Origin: Piscinibacter defluvii
GTDB lineage: Bacteria; Pseudomonadota; Gammaproteobacteria; Burkholderiales; Burkholderiaceae_C
Length of the DNA stretch: 43,752 nt
NCBI RefSeq assembly: GCF_004011805.1
Contig: NZ_RCHJ01000033.1
Location: 1 to 43,752 of the forward strand
Direction: 5' to 3'
Shown here: piece after piece, positions 1 to 7,952 of the stretch
How the letters are laid out: every line of letters begins with the position of its first letter
How positions within the stretch are numbered: position 1 is the first letter of the stretch
The notes under the pieces: generated by a model
Databases searched by the model: none
The model's input: only the letters and a program-made list of their open reading frames with translations
What the model was told of the DNA's origin: nothing
Translations under genes and position numbers: made by a program

Positions 1-15
1 CTGAAGGCGTTCTGA
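1..15 (+). CDS. Possible last codons of an upstream plus-strand gene
   Basis: The window opens with CTG AAG GCG TTC TGA, which could be the last four codons and the stop of a gene convergent with the hcm operon. The hairpin at 37-59 follows closely, as expected after a gene end. Five codons are too few to identify anything, and the frame is a guess. Confidence 0.25.
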   Translation: MKAF

Positions 16-36
16 GGCCCCTGAGCCACAATGAAA

Positions 37-59
37 CCCGGCGTTTTCGAATCGCCGGG
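37..59 (-). terminator. Hairpin, probable terminator of the hcm operon
   Basis: A perfect 7-bp inverted repeat, CCCGGCG at 37-43 and CGCCGGG at 53-59, has a 9-nt loop. Read on the minus strand it lies just after the stop of the last operon gene (77) and is followed by TTTCATT, a short T-rich tract. It could also serve a convergent plus-strand gene. The T-tract is weak, so termination is likely but not certain. Confidence 0.5.
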
Positions 60-76
60 ATCTCCGCTGTCGTGCG

Positions 77-934
77 TCAGGAGTAGCTGTAGAACCCTTG
101 CTTGGTCTTCCGGCCGAGGCGGCCGGCGGCGACCATCTCCTTCAGCAGCAGCGCTGGGCGGTACTTGGGATCGTTGAACTCGTCGTAAAGCACGCCCATG
201 ATCGACAACAAGGTGTCGAGGCCGATCATGTCGGCCAGTGCTAGCGGACCGATCGGATGGTTGCATCCCAGGCGCATGCCGGCATCAATGCCTTCGGCAG
301 ACGCCAGGCCTTCCTGCAGCACGAAGATGGCCTCGTTGATCATCGGGCACAGGATGCGATTGACCACGAAGCCGGGGCTGTTGCGGACCGTGATCGGCAC
401 CTTGCCCACCGTCTTGGCAAACGCCATCGTGGCAGCATGGGTTGCGTCCGACGTCTGCACGCCGCGGATGACCTCCAGCAGCAACATCACCGGCACGGGG
501 TTGAAGAAGTGGATGCCAATGAAGCACTCCGGCGCGTCGAGCACAGCGCCCAGCTGGGTGATCGAGATCGACGAGGTGTTCGTCGCAATGATCGCGTCCT
601 TGCCGACGCAGTTGGCGACTTGCCGCAGGATCTTCAGCTTGAGTCCCAGGTTCTCCGTCGCAGCCTCGATCACCATATCGGCGGACTGCAGCGCGCCATA
701 GTCCAGACCGGTACTGATCTTCGCCAGCGCGGCATCGCGGGCGCTGGCCGTCAGCTTCTCTTTCGCCACCATGCGGTCGAGATTGCGGATGATGGTGTCC
801 ATGCCGCGCTTCAACGCGGCGTCGTCGACGTCCAACATCGTCACGTTGAGGCCGGCCACCGCGCAGACCTGCGCGATTCCGTTGCCCATGGTGCCGGCGC
901 CGATGACGCCGATGGAGCCTGGAGGGTTTGCCAT
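77..934 (-). CDS. 3-hydroxybutyryl-CoA dehydrogenase
   Basis: This 285-aa protein belongs to the 3-hydroxyacyl-CoA dehydrogenase family and would oxidise 3-hydroxybutyryl-CoA to acetoacetyl-CoA with NAD(P)+ in the cytoplasm. The N-terminus has the Rossmann motif GAGTMG, and the catalytic histidine lies in IHFFNP, followed by the helical C-terminal domain (NSPGFVVNR). I place the start at MANPPG because the frame upstream has no family resemblance and would run into the preceding gene; no clear Shine-Dalgarno sequence is visible there. It is the last gene of the hcm operon. 3-hydroxybutyryl-CoA is exactly the product of HcmAB, so this enzyme would complete entry of 2-hydroxyisobutyrate carbon into central metabolism. 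The stereospecificity suggested by the family is S. Confidence 0.9.
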   Translation of the reverse strand: MANPPGSIGVIGAGTMGNGIAQVCAVAGLNVTMLDVDDAALKRGMDTIIRNLDRMVAKEKLTASARDAALAKISTGLDYGALQSADMVIEAATENLGLKLKILRQVANCVGKDAIIATNTSSISITQLGAVLDAPECFIGIHFFNPVPVMLLLEVIRGVQTSDATHAATMAFAKTVGKVPITVRNSPGFVVNRILCPMINEAIFVLQEGLASAEGIDAGMRLGCNHPIGPLALADMIGLDTLLSIMGVLYDEFNDPKYRPALLLKEMVAAGRLGRKTKQGFYSYS

Positions 935-985
935 GCGAAGGAGCCTGTATGGATAGAGGAGAACGTTCGGCGTGCGCGGGCGCAC

Positions 986-1543
986 TCAGCGACTTCGGTT
1001 CCACTGCTCGTCGACGCCGCCCGCTACCCGGTTCACCAGGCGCGCCAGCACGAACAGCAGATCGGAGAGGCGGTTGAGGAACTGAAGGACAGTCGCATTG
1101 ACGGGATGCTGTTCGGCCAGCGCGACGACGGAGCGCTCGGCGCGACGACATACCGTGCGCGCCACATGTGCCTGCGCAGCGGCCAGAGAGCCACCGGGCA
1201 GGATGAACTCCTCCAGGCGCGGCAGCCTCGCATTGGCTTGACGCAGCCACTCGTCCAGGGCCACGACCCGCTCCGCCTTCAGCAGCGTGTAGCCAGGGAT
1301 GCTGAGTTCACCGCCCAGGTCGAACAGATCCTGCTGGACGGTGCGCAGCAAGGTCGAGGTCTTCAGGTCCTCGTCGACATTCACGCCGAGGGACAGCAGC
1401 ATTCCCACGGCGGAGTTGAGTTCGTCGACGTCGCCCATGGCCATCACGCGAGGCGCCGTCTTGCTCAGTCGGCTGCCGTCGCCCAGGCCCGTGGTGCCGT
1501 TGTCGCCCGTGCGGGTGACGATGCTCGTGAGTCGCTTGCCCAT
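986..1543 (-). CDS. PduO-type corrinoid adenosyltransferase (copy 1)
   Basis: This 185-aa protein is an ATP:cob(I)alamin adenosyltransferase of the PduO family, a cytosolic trimer that converts cob(I)alamin to adenosylcobalamin. It carries the family N-terminal ATP-binding segment (TRTGDNGTTGLGDG), the VDELNSAVG helix, the RRAER motif and NRLSDLLFVLAR near the C-terminus. Length is typical. It sits 34 bp after the gamma-carbonic-anhydrase-like gene and 51 bp before the dehydrogenase. It is one of three adenosyltransferases in the window; its motifs are the more canonical of the two PduO copies. Its likely job is to load or repair the HcmAB cofactor. Confidence 0.93.
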   Translation of the reverse strand: MGKRLTSIVTRTGDNGTTGLGDGSRLSKTAPRVMAMGDVDELNSAVGMLLSLGVNVDEDLKTSTLLRTVQQDLFDLGGELSIPGYTLLKAERVVALDEWLRQANARLPRLEEFILPGGSLAAAQAHVARTVCRRAERSVVALAEQHPVNATVLQFLNRLSDLLFVLARLVNRVAGGVDEQWNRSR

Positions 1544-1577
1544 GCTTTCTCGCTTCCGTGCCGGTCCGTTCCTGCAG

Positions 1578-2600
1578 TCAGCCTAGTACGCTGGCATGCA
1601 ACGCTCGCGCATAACTTTCGTAAACGATCGCGATGTTCGAGATCGCCGTCCGCTTGGCCTCGTTCATCTCGCCGATAGGCCGTGCAGGATCGCCGCCCCA
1701 AACCCGTCCGCCCGTCAGGTGCTGGCCGGGTTCGGTGACGCTGCCGCCAGCGACGAAGGTGTCGTCGTCGATGCGCGTGCCGGGCGCGATGCGACTGCCG
1801 ATGCCGACGAGGCAGCGCGCACCGACGTTGCAGCCCACCAACTGCACGTTGTGTCCGATCGTGGTTTGATCCCCCAACGACATCCCCAGGGATCCAGCCC
1901 GAAGCACCGAGTTGTCCTGCACGTTGCAGAGTCTGCCGATCGAAATCGGCCCCTCGCGACCATCCAGCCTGCAGCCGAACCACACGCTGGCGCCCTCGGC
2001 CAAGTGAACGCTGCCCGAGAGATCGCAGGTGCCGGCGACGAATGAATCGGGCGCAGCTCCGGTCGGAATCGGTTGGCACGTCCAGCGGACGTCGCATGCC
2101 TCATTGCGCGCTCGCTGCAGTTCGGCTCGGCTCTGCACTTCATGCAGGCCAAGCGCCCGTAACAGCTTGGCGGGCCGACCCGCGTACAACATGCCAGGCT
2201 CCAGCGTGCTTCGCGGATAGACGATGCTCCCAGCCTCGACGACGGCACCGTCACCGACCTTCGCACCGTCAAGGATCACGGATCCCCGCTCGACGACGAC
2301 ATCGTTACCCACGGTGCAGGCATGCACGACCGCATCAGCGCCGATGGACACCCTAGCGCCAACCAAGGTTGGATAGACCTCGTGGGCGATATGGATTGTC
2401 GCGCCTCGGCCCATGTGCAAGTCGTCACCGATCCGCACGAAGTGTCCGTCGGCACGGATGACCGCGCCAGCGCCCAGCCATGCGTTGCGACCCAGCGAGA
2501 CGCGGCCTACGACGGCGTGACCAGGGAGCGCCGCCGCGGGCTGAGAGGCGAACGCGGGGAGCGTACCCTGGTACGCAATCAGGTTGAGCCCAAGAGTCAT
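1578..2600 (-). CDS. Tandem gamma-carbonic-anhydrase-like protein
   Basis: This 340-aa protein contains two left-handed beta-helix (hexapeptide-repeat) domains of the gamma-carbonic anhydrase / PaaY / YrdA type, roughly residues 1-155 and 180-330. Single-domain relatives have about 170-200 residues, so this is a fused duplication. Domain 1 keeps two of the three usual metal histidines (in IHIAH and VVHAC) but has Ala where the middle one should be (IGAD). Domain 2 keeps only the middle one (IGHN) and has Arg and Val at the other two. The start was set at MTLGLN because it overlaps the stop of the upstream gene by ATGA. The PaaY relative is a CoA-thioesterase, so a role in acyl-CoA housekeeping is possible; carbonic anhydrase activity is not shown. 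Confidence 0.8.
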   Translation of the reverse strand: MTLGLNLIAYQGTLPAFASQPAAALPGHAVVGRVSLGRNAWLGAGAVIRADGHFVRIGDDLHMGRGATIHIAHEVYPTLVGARVSIGADAVVHACTVGNDVVVERGSVILDGAKVGDGAVVEAGSIVYPRSTLEPGMLYAGRPAKLLRALGLHEVQSRAELQRARNEACDVRWTCQPIPTGAAPDSFVAGTCDLSGSVHLAEGASVWFGCRLDGREGPISIGRLCNVQDNSVLRAGSLGMSLGDQTTIGHNVQLVGCNVGARCLVGIGSRIAPGTRIDDDTFVAGGSVTEPGQHLTGGRVWGGDPARPIGEMNEAKRTAISNIAIVYESYARALHASVLG

Positions 2601-4357
2601 TTCACGATGCCGATTCGCCCAGTCCCTGCGCGCCACCGACGCTCGGCGTCATCCCAGGCAGCCAACGCCTGCAGGTCCGGCACCCATGCGAGCCCGGACC
2701 TCGCATCCGACGACATGGGCTCGCCACTCACCAGCACGTCCAACAGCGCGGGCTGTCCTGACTTGATCGCCGCCATCGCCCGTTCAATCGCGAGCGGCAG
2801 TTGCTCCGCACTCTCCACGCGCTCGCCATGCGCGCCGAACGCGCGTGCCATCGCGGCATGGTCGGCGTGCTGCAGCCGCGTGCCAACCACCTTGCCATGC
2901 GTGGTCGTCTGGTCGTGCACCTCGATTTGCCAAGCTCCATTGTTCGCCACCACCACGAGCACCGGTACGCCGTGGCGCACGGCAGTATCGATCTCCATGG
3001 CGTTGAAACCGAAGGCGCCATCGCCGGTCAGCACGGCGACCGTGCGTTGCGGGCAGGCCAGCGCGGCGCCGATGCCGAAGGACGTTCCCACGCCGATGCA
3101 GCCCAAGGGCCCTGGGTCGAGATAGGTGCCGCAACGAATGCCCACGCGCGCGAAGGCCAGGAAGTCACCCCCGTCGGCAACCACCACGGCGTCGTCACCG
3201 ATCGCGCGCTGCACTTCGGCGAGCAGGCGGTTCGGGTGCATCCGGCCGTCCGACCCATCGCCGGCTGTGGCCATGTCCTTAGCGAGCTTCGCCGATCGTT
3301 CCGCATGTCCGGTGCAAAGGCGATCCCGCCAAGCTCGGTCCACCGATGACGCGCGTCCTCGTCCGGCTGCAGTCAGCGCGCGCAGCGCCAGGCGTGGCGA
3401 AGCCAGGAGCTCCACCGCTCCGCGTCGGTTGTCCTGTAGTTCCGCGACGTTGTCGGCGATCCGCAACCAGCGCGCCGCACTAAACACGGCGGGAGAGCCG
3501 TAGGCCAGTTGGAAGTCGAGCTTGCGGCCGAGGGTGATCACGAGGTCGGCTTCGCCCATGGCCGTGGCGCGCATGGCGTTCACCAGTCCAGGGTGGTCGT
3601 CGGCCAGGACGCCCTTGCATTCCCCGGTATCGAGAAACACCGCGCCACTGGCCGCGAGGAACTCCTCGAGTTCGGCTTTCGCCGCGCGCGCCCCTCGGCC
3701 ACCGATCACGAGCGGCCGCCGTGCGTGCAAGATCAGGTCCGCCGCCTCTGACACAAGGGTTGGATCGGCATGAATCTCGCCGCGCGCAATTGGGCGCGCA
3801 TGTTCGTCCCCCTGCTCGGCCGGCGAAATATCGACGCGGAGCGTGTCCGTGGGAAAGTCTAGGAACACGGGACCAGGCTCGCCGCCTGAGTCACCGAGGG
3901 CCATAGCCCACGCCTGGTTCATGGCGCGTGGCACCTGCGTTGCCTCGTGCACGGTGAGGGCAAAGCGCGTGATGCCCTTGACCATGCCAACGTGGTCGAG
4001 ATCCTGCAGGGCGCCGCGGCTGAGTTGCGGCCTGGGGGGAACGCCCGAAAGGATCATCACTGGAGCACGCGAGACATGCGCGTTGGCAATACCTGTCATG
4101 GCGTTGGTGACGCCTGGTCCGGCCGTCACGAGCGCCACCCCGGGCTTGCCACTGAGTTCGCCATAGGCGTGCGCCATGTAGACCGCAGCGCGCTCGTCGC
4201 GCACATCGATGATCCGGATGCCTTCCGCATCCAGCCGCATCCAGATCGGCATGATGTGGCCGCCGCACAGGCCGAAGACGCGATCAACCTCAAGCGCCTT
4301 GAGCTTGCGTGCGATCACGGCAGCGGCGCTGTTCACACCAACGGTGGCCGGGCTCAT
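2597..4357 (-). CDS. Thiamine-diphosphate enzyme, 2-hydroxyacyl-CoA lyase-like
   Basis: This 586-aa protein has the three-domain fold of the acetolactate synthase / oxalyl-CoA decarboxylase / 2-hydroxyacyl-CoA lyase family. The N-terminal PYR domain has the cofactor-activating glutamate in RDERAAVYMA, the middle domain has a GGRGAR segment, and the C-terminal PP domain has the thiamine-binding GDGAFGFN...NN motif. The start at MSPATV is preceded by AAGGAG. A lyase of this family cleaves 2-hydroxyisobutyryl-CoA to acetone and formyl-CoA in Actinomycetospora. Its place inside the hcm operon makes the same substrate, or another 2-hydroxyacyl-CoA, plausible. Acetolactate synthase is unlikely given the context. 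The exact reaction is inference. Confidence 0.75.
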   Translation of the reverse strand: MSPATVGVNSAAAVIARKLKALEVDRVFGLCGGHIMPIWMRLDAEGIRIIDVRDERAAVYMAHAYGELSGKPGVALVTAGPGVTNAMTGIANAHVSRAPVMILSGVPPRPQLSRGALQDLDHVGMVKGITRFALTVHEATQVPRAMNQAWAMALGDSGGEPGPVFLDFPTDTLRVDISPAEQGDEHARPIARGEIHADPTLVSEAADLILHARRPLVIGGRGARAAKAELEEFLAASGAVFLDTGECKGVLADDHPGLVNAMRATAMGEADLVITLGRKLDFQLAYGSPAVFSAARWLRIADNVAELQDNRRGAVELLASPRLALRALTAAGRGRASSVDRAWRDRLCTGHAERSAKLAKDMATAGDGSDGRMHPNRLLAEVQRAIGDDAVVVADGGDFLAFARVGIRCGTYLDPGPLGCIGVGTSFGIGAALACPQRTVAVLTGDGAFGFNAMEIDTAVRHGVPVLVVVANNGAWQIEVHDQTTTHGKVVGTRLQHADHAAMARAFGAHGERVESAEQLPLAIERAMAAIKSGQPALLDVLVSGEPMSSDARSGLAWVPDLQALAAWDDAERRWRAGTGRIGIVK

Positions 4358-4382
4358 CGCCGCTCCTTTCGAGGTCGAAGTA

Positions 4383-4964
4383 TCAGTCGCTCCGACTTGC
4401 CGATCCAGCCTGGACACCGGCGGCCCTGACGATCGCCTCGGCGTCGGCACGTCGATTCACAGTTCGGGCGAGCGCATGCAGAAGATCGGACAGCCGGTTG
4501 ACATACGGCAGGCGCAACGAATCCGCGCAAGACTCGCGATCCGCCTCCTCGAGACCGACGAGTTCGCGCTCTAGCGTGCGACATGTCGCTCGTGCCTTGA
4601 AGCACAGCGCCGCGGCCATCGTTCCGCGCGGCAGGACGATGCCGGCCGCCGGAGGCAAGTCCGCAAGCCACCTGGTCAGCTCCTTGTCGACACGCTGCAG
4701 CGCCGCAAGCGTCAAGACGATGCTGCCCGGCGACGAGAGCTCGGAGGACAGCGCCACCAGTTCGTCCTGCGTTTCCGACAGCACCACGCGGAGATCGGAG
4801 CCGCACTCCGAAGCGATTGCCATGCCGATCAGGCTGTTCAATTCATCTACGACGCCGATAGCCTGCATGTACGGGCTGTTCTTCTCGACCCGTGTACCGC
4901 CGGCCAATGACGTCGTACCGTCGTCGCCACGACGGGGGTCGTGTGATATGCCATCGCTGTTCAT
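4383..4964 (-). CDS. PduO-type corrinoid adenosyltransferase (copy 2, divergent)
   Basis: This 193-aa protein is a second PduO-family ATP:corrinoid adenosyltransferase. It has GDDGTTSLAGG at the N-terminus, VDELNSLIG, an ERELV segment in place of the usual AERSV, and NRLSDLLHALAR near the C-terminus. The usual TRTGD start of the ATP-binding segment reads RRGDD, so it has drifted from the canonical form. It is separated from copy 1 by two genes, so the two are not a fresh tandem duplication. Both may act, one perhaps as a dedicated cofactor escort for the mutase and its MeaB-type chaperone, which is known for adenosyltransferases that serve methylmalonyl-CoA mutase. Confidence 0.87.
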   Translation of the reverse strand: MNSDGISHDPRRGDDGTTSLAGGTRVEKNSPYMQAIGVVDELNSLIGMAIASECGSDLRVVLSETQDELVALSSELSSPGSIVLTLAALQRVDKELTRWLADLPPAAGIVLPRGTMAAALCFKARATCRTLERELVGLEEADRESCADSLRLPYVNRLSDLLHALARTVNRRADAEAIVRAAGVQAGSASRSD

Positions 4965-4994
4965 GCCACCACTCCTTGCGCCGTGCTCAGCGTC

Positions 4995-5264
4995 TCAGCC
5001 GATCCAGCCTGCGTGACGGAGGACCCGACGCAGCGACTCGCCTGGCAAACGGCCGGCCACCTGACAGCAGTAATCCTCGTAGGGGGCGCACCGCGCCGCG
5101 TCAATTCTGTGCAGTGCCAAGTATCGATGCAGCGCCAGCTTGTCGTGTCCCTTTCGCACGCTGTCGGCCAGCAGCCGCTCGGCCGCAGCCGGGTTCGCCT
5201 CGCGGCGCACCGCCGACTTCAGTTGGCGCACCTCGGCACGAGACAGCATGCTGGATCCCGACAT
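4995..5264 (-). CDS. Small protein of unknown function in the hcm operon
   Basis: This 89-aa protein was not recognised. It is basic, helical in appearance, and has a C-terminal Cys pair (DYCC). It starts 13 bp after the hcmA stop and ends 30 bp before the second adenosyltransferase, so it is co-transcribed with both. An internal ATG five codons later is an alternative start. From memory, Methylibium PM1 has five genes between the mutase and the dehydrogenase, which fits this one being a conserved member. A role with the mutase or cofactor loading is only a guess from position. Confidence 0.6.
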   Translation of the reverse strand: MSGSSMLSRAEVRQLKSAVRREANPAAAERLLADSVRKGHDKLALHRYLALHRIDAARCAPYEDYCCQVAGRLPGESLRRVLRHAGWIG

Positions 5265-5277
5265 GGCCGGCCGACGC

Positions 5278-6966
5278 TCAGAAGACCGGCGTCTCGCGGT
5301 AGGTACCCCAGATCCCCTTCAGCTTCTCGACGATGTCCCCCATCGTTGCGCCGGCCTTCACCAGTTCGATGGTCAGCGGCATCAGGTTCTGGGACTCGTC
5401 CTTGGCGACAGCCACCAGTTGGTCGAGCATCGCTTGCACCTTGGCCTCGTCGCGCTCGGCGCGAACGCGGCGCGTGCGGGAAATCTGGCGTTCGGCCGTC
5501 GTGTTGTCGTACGGGTGGATCTCGATCTTGACGTCCTCTTCGTTCTCGACGAAGCGGTTCACCCCGATCACCGGCTTCTGGCCGGACTGCTTGCGCAGCG
5601 CGGTCTCGTAAGCGAAGTCCGCAATCTGCTTCTGGAACCAGCCCTGCTCGATCAGCTTGATGGTGCCACCGCGCTTCTCGACTTCCTCGAGGATCTCGAA
5701 GATCTTCTTCTCGTACTCGGTGGTCAGCGCCTCGACGTAGTAGCTGCCACCCAGCGGGTCGATCACGTCGGCGACACCACTCTCCTCGGCAATGATCTGC
5801 TGCGTGCGCAGCGCCATCTTCATCGCATCCTCGGTCGGGATCGCGAAGGCTTCGTCGTAGCCGTTGGTGTGCAGCGACTGCGCGCCGCCGAGCACGGCCG
5901 ACAGCGCCTGCAGCGACGTACGCACGACGTTGACCATGTACTGCGGCTTGGTCAAAGTCGCCGCCGCGGTCTGACAGTGAAAGCGCAGCCGCATCGACTC
6001 GGGGTTCTTCGCGCCGAAGCGCTCCTTCATGATCTTCGCGTAGCAGCGACGTAGGGCGCGGAACTTCGCGACCTCCTCGAAGAAGTCACCTTGCGACACG
6101 AAGAAGAAGGCGAGGCGCGGCGCGAACTCGTCGACGTGCATGCCGGTCTCCGTCACCTCGTTCACGTAGGTGATCAGGTTGGCCAGCGTGAAGGCCGCCT
6201 CCTGCAGCGGCGACGAGCCGGCCTCGCTGATGTGGTAGCCCGAGATGTTGATCGGGTTGTAGCGCTTCAGGTTCTTCGCGCTGTAGGTGATGATGTCGCG
6301 CACGATGCGCACCGACGGCGCGATCGGGTAGATGTACTCCTTCTGCGCCATGTACTCCTTCAGGATGTCGGCCTGCACCGTGCCCGACAGCTTGTTCAGG
6401 TCGTAGCCGCGCTTCTCGCCGAGCGCCACGTACATCGCGAGCAGGATCCAGGCCGTCGGGTTGATCGTCAGAGACACCGAGATCCTCTCGAGATCGATGT
6501 CGGCGAGCAAGGCCTCCATGTCAGCCAGCGTGTCGATCGCGACGCCCTCGCGGCCGACCTCGCCGTCACTCATCGGGTGGTCGGAGTCGTAGCCCATCAG
6601 CGTGGGCATGTCGAAGTCGGTGGAGATGCCGGTCTGGCCCTGCGCGATCAGATACTTGAAGCGCTTGTTGGTGTCCTCGCCGGTGCCGAAGCCGGCGATC
6701 TGGCGCATCGTCCAGGTGCGGCTGCGGTACATCGTCGGGTAGGGCCCGCGCGTGAACGGGTAGCGCCCCGGAAGACCGATGTCCTCCAGCGGCGTGTCGG
6801 CGATGTCGGCAGCGGTGTAGGTGCGCTGGACCGGGAAGTCCCCGATCGTGTGGAACTGCTCCTTGCGCTCGGGCGCCTTCTTCAAGAAGGCGCCGACTTC
6901 GTTCGCTTCCCAGTCCTTGCGCTCCGATTGGAGTTGGGACTTTATCTGCGGCTCAAGCCAGGTCAT
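5278..6966 (-). CDS. hcmA: 2-hydroxyisobutyryl-CoA mutase, large subunit
   Basis: This 562-aa protein is the substrate-binding TIM-barrel subunit of the B12-dependent 2-hydroxyisobutyryl-CoA mutase, which interconverts 2-hydroxyisobutyryl-CoA and (S)-3-hydroxybutyryl-CoA. The length equals that of the Aquincola enzyme, and the sequence matches it very closely as I remember it. Two residues that define this mutase against methylmalonyl- and isobutyryl-CoA mutases are present: Ile90 (in TMRQIAG) and Asp117 (in STDFDMP). There is no B12-binding domain; that is HcmB. The start at MTWLEP gives the family length and overlaps the stop of the meaH-like gene by 14 bp, implying coupled translation. It acts in the cytoplasm as a heterotetramer with HcmB. 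Confidence 0.96.
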   Translation of the reverse strand: MTWLEPQIKSQLQSERKDWEANEVGAFLKKAPERKEQFHTIGDFPVQRTYTAADIADTPLEDIGLPGRYPFTRGPYPTMYRSRTWTMRQIAGFGTGEDTNKRFKYLIAQGQTGISTDFDMPTLMGYDSDHPMSDGEVGREGVAIDTLADMEALLADIDLERISVSLTINPTAWILLAMYVALGEKRGYDLNKLSGTVQADILKEYMAQKEYIYPIAPSVRIVRDIITYSAKNLKRYNPINISGYHISEAGSSPLQEAAFTLANLITYVNEVTETGMHVDEFAPRLAFFFVSQGDFFEEVAKFRALRRCYAKIMKERFGAKNPESMRLRFHCQTAAATLTKPQYMVNVVRTSLQALSAVLGGAQSLHTNGYDEAFAIPTEDAMKMALRTQQIIAEESGVADVIDPLGGSYYVEALTTEYEKKIFEILEEVEKRGGTIKLIEQGWFQKQIADFAYETALRKQSGQKPVIGVNRFVENEEDVKIEIHPYDNTTAERQISRTRRVRAERDEAKVQAMLDQLVAVAKDESQNLMPLTIELVKAGATMGDIVEKLKGIWGTYRETPVF

Positions 6967-7936
6967 TCGAGTACTCCTTGCGGATCGTTCGGGCGATGAG
7001 TTCGCGTGCTGCGGCGTAGGGATCCGACGCACGGTTGCTGAGGCTGTCTGCGAGCGCAGGCGAGAAGGGCTGCGCTCCGGTGGTGAATCGCTCCAGGAGC
7101 AGCGTCTCGGCGGTCTTCTGAAGGCGGAATTCGGCTACGCGACGGCGCCGTTCGCGGCCGAGTTCGGTGTCGGCCGTCGCCTGGCGGTGGGCGGCGATGC
7201 GACCGAGCAGGTCGTCGACGCCTTCGCCTGTGTACGAACTGACACCCACGACCGGGATCGCCCATGCGCGCTTGGGCCCGACCATGGTGCCGAGCGTCAG
7301 CATCTGCTTGAGATCGGTGAGCGTGCGATTCGCGTCGTCGCGGTCGCACTTGCTGACAACATGGATGTCGGCGATTTCCAGGACGCCGGCTTTGATGGCC
7401 TGGATCTCGTCTCCAAGGCCTGGCGCCGATACGACGACTGTCGTGTCCGATGCGTGCGCCACCTCCACCTCGTCCTGACCGACTCCGACAGTCTCCAGGA
7501 TGATGGTGTGATAGCCGGCGACATCCAGCAGGTCCACGGCGTCGAGGGCGGCACGCGCCATGCCCCCCGTCGCGCCGCGCGTGGCCATGCTGCGGATGAA
7601 TACGCCGGAATCGTTGGCGAGTTCGGTCATTCGGATACGGTCGCCGAGGATCGCACCGCCCGAGTACGGGCTCGACGGATCGATTGCGACGATGCCGACC
7701 TTTTCACCACGCTTGCGCAGGGCGGCCGTGAGCTTCGCCACGAGAGTCGACTTGCCACTCCCCGGCACCCCGGTGAGACCGATCACATGCGCCGAGCCGG
7801 CGTGCCGATAGACCTCGGCCAATGCTGGCCGCGCCTCGGCCACACCGGCCTCGGCGCGCGAGATCAGGCGGCCAAGCGCCCAGGTATTGCCGGCTCGGAG
7901 TTGCTCGAGCAAGGCGGATGAGGGAACGTAAGTCAT
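6953..7936 (-). CDS. meaH: MeaB-type G-protein chaperone of the mutase
   Basis: This 327-aa GTPase belongs to the MeaB/ArgK family, which guards B12 mutases by gating cofactor loading and removing damaged cofactor. It has the P-loop GVPGSGKST, the DPSSPYSGGAILGD switch, an ETVGVGQ segment and the base-recognition SKCDRDD. A C-terminal dimerisation helix follows. It lies between the CoA ligase (16 bp upstream) and hcmA (14 bp overlap), and the name meaH is used for the homologue in the Aquincola cluster. The dedicated genomic pairing supports specificity for HcmAB rather than for methylmalonyl-CoA mutase. Confidence 0.94.
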   Translation of the reverse strand: MTYVPSSALLEQLRAGNTWALGRLISRAEAGVAEARPALAEVYRHAGSAHVIGLTGVPGSGKSTLVAKLTAALRKRGEKVGIVAIDPSSPYSGGAILGDRIRMTELANDSGVFIRSMATRGATGGMARAALDAVDLLDVAGYHTIILETVGVGQDEVEVAHASDTTVVVSAPGLGDEIQAIKAGVLEIADIHVVSKCDRDDANRTLTDLKQMLTLGTMVGPKRAWAIPVVGVSSYTGEGVDDLLGRIAAHRQATADTELGRERRRRVAEFRLQKTAETLLLERFTTGAQPFSPALADSLSNRASDPYAAARELIARTIRKEYSNDLA

Positions 7937-7952
7937 TCCGGTCCCTGCCTGC

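Noticed and set aside
257-1678. Long plus-strand open frame (473 codons) opposite the dehydrogenase and adenosyltransferase genes
   Set aside because: It is Arg/His-rich, matches no family and lies antisense to two clear genes; GC-rich DNA gives such shadows.
5278-6966. Methylmalonyl-CoA or isobutyryl-CoA mutase for the large mutase subunit
   Set aside because: Ile90 and Asp117, the separate B12 subunit and the adjacent PaaK-like ligase fit 2-hydroxyisobutyryl-CoA mutase.
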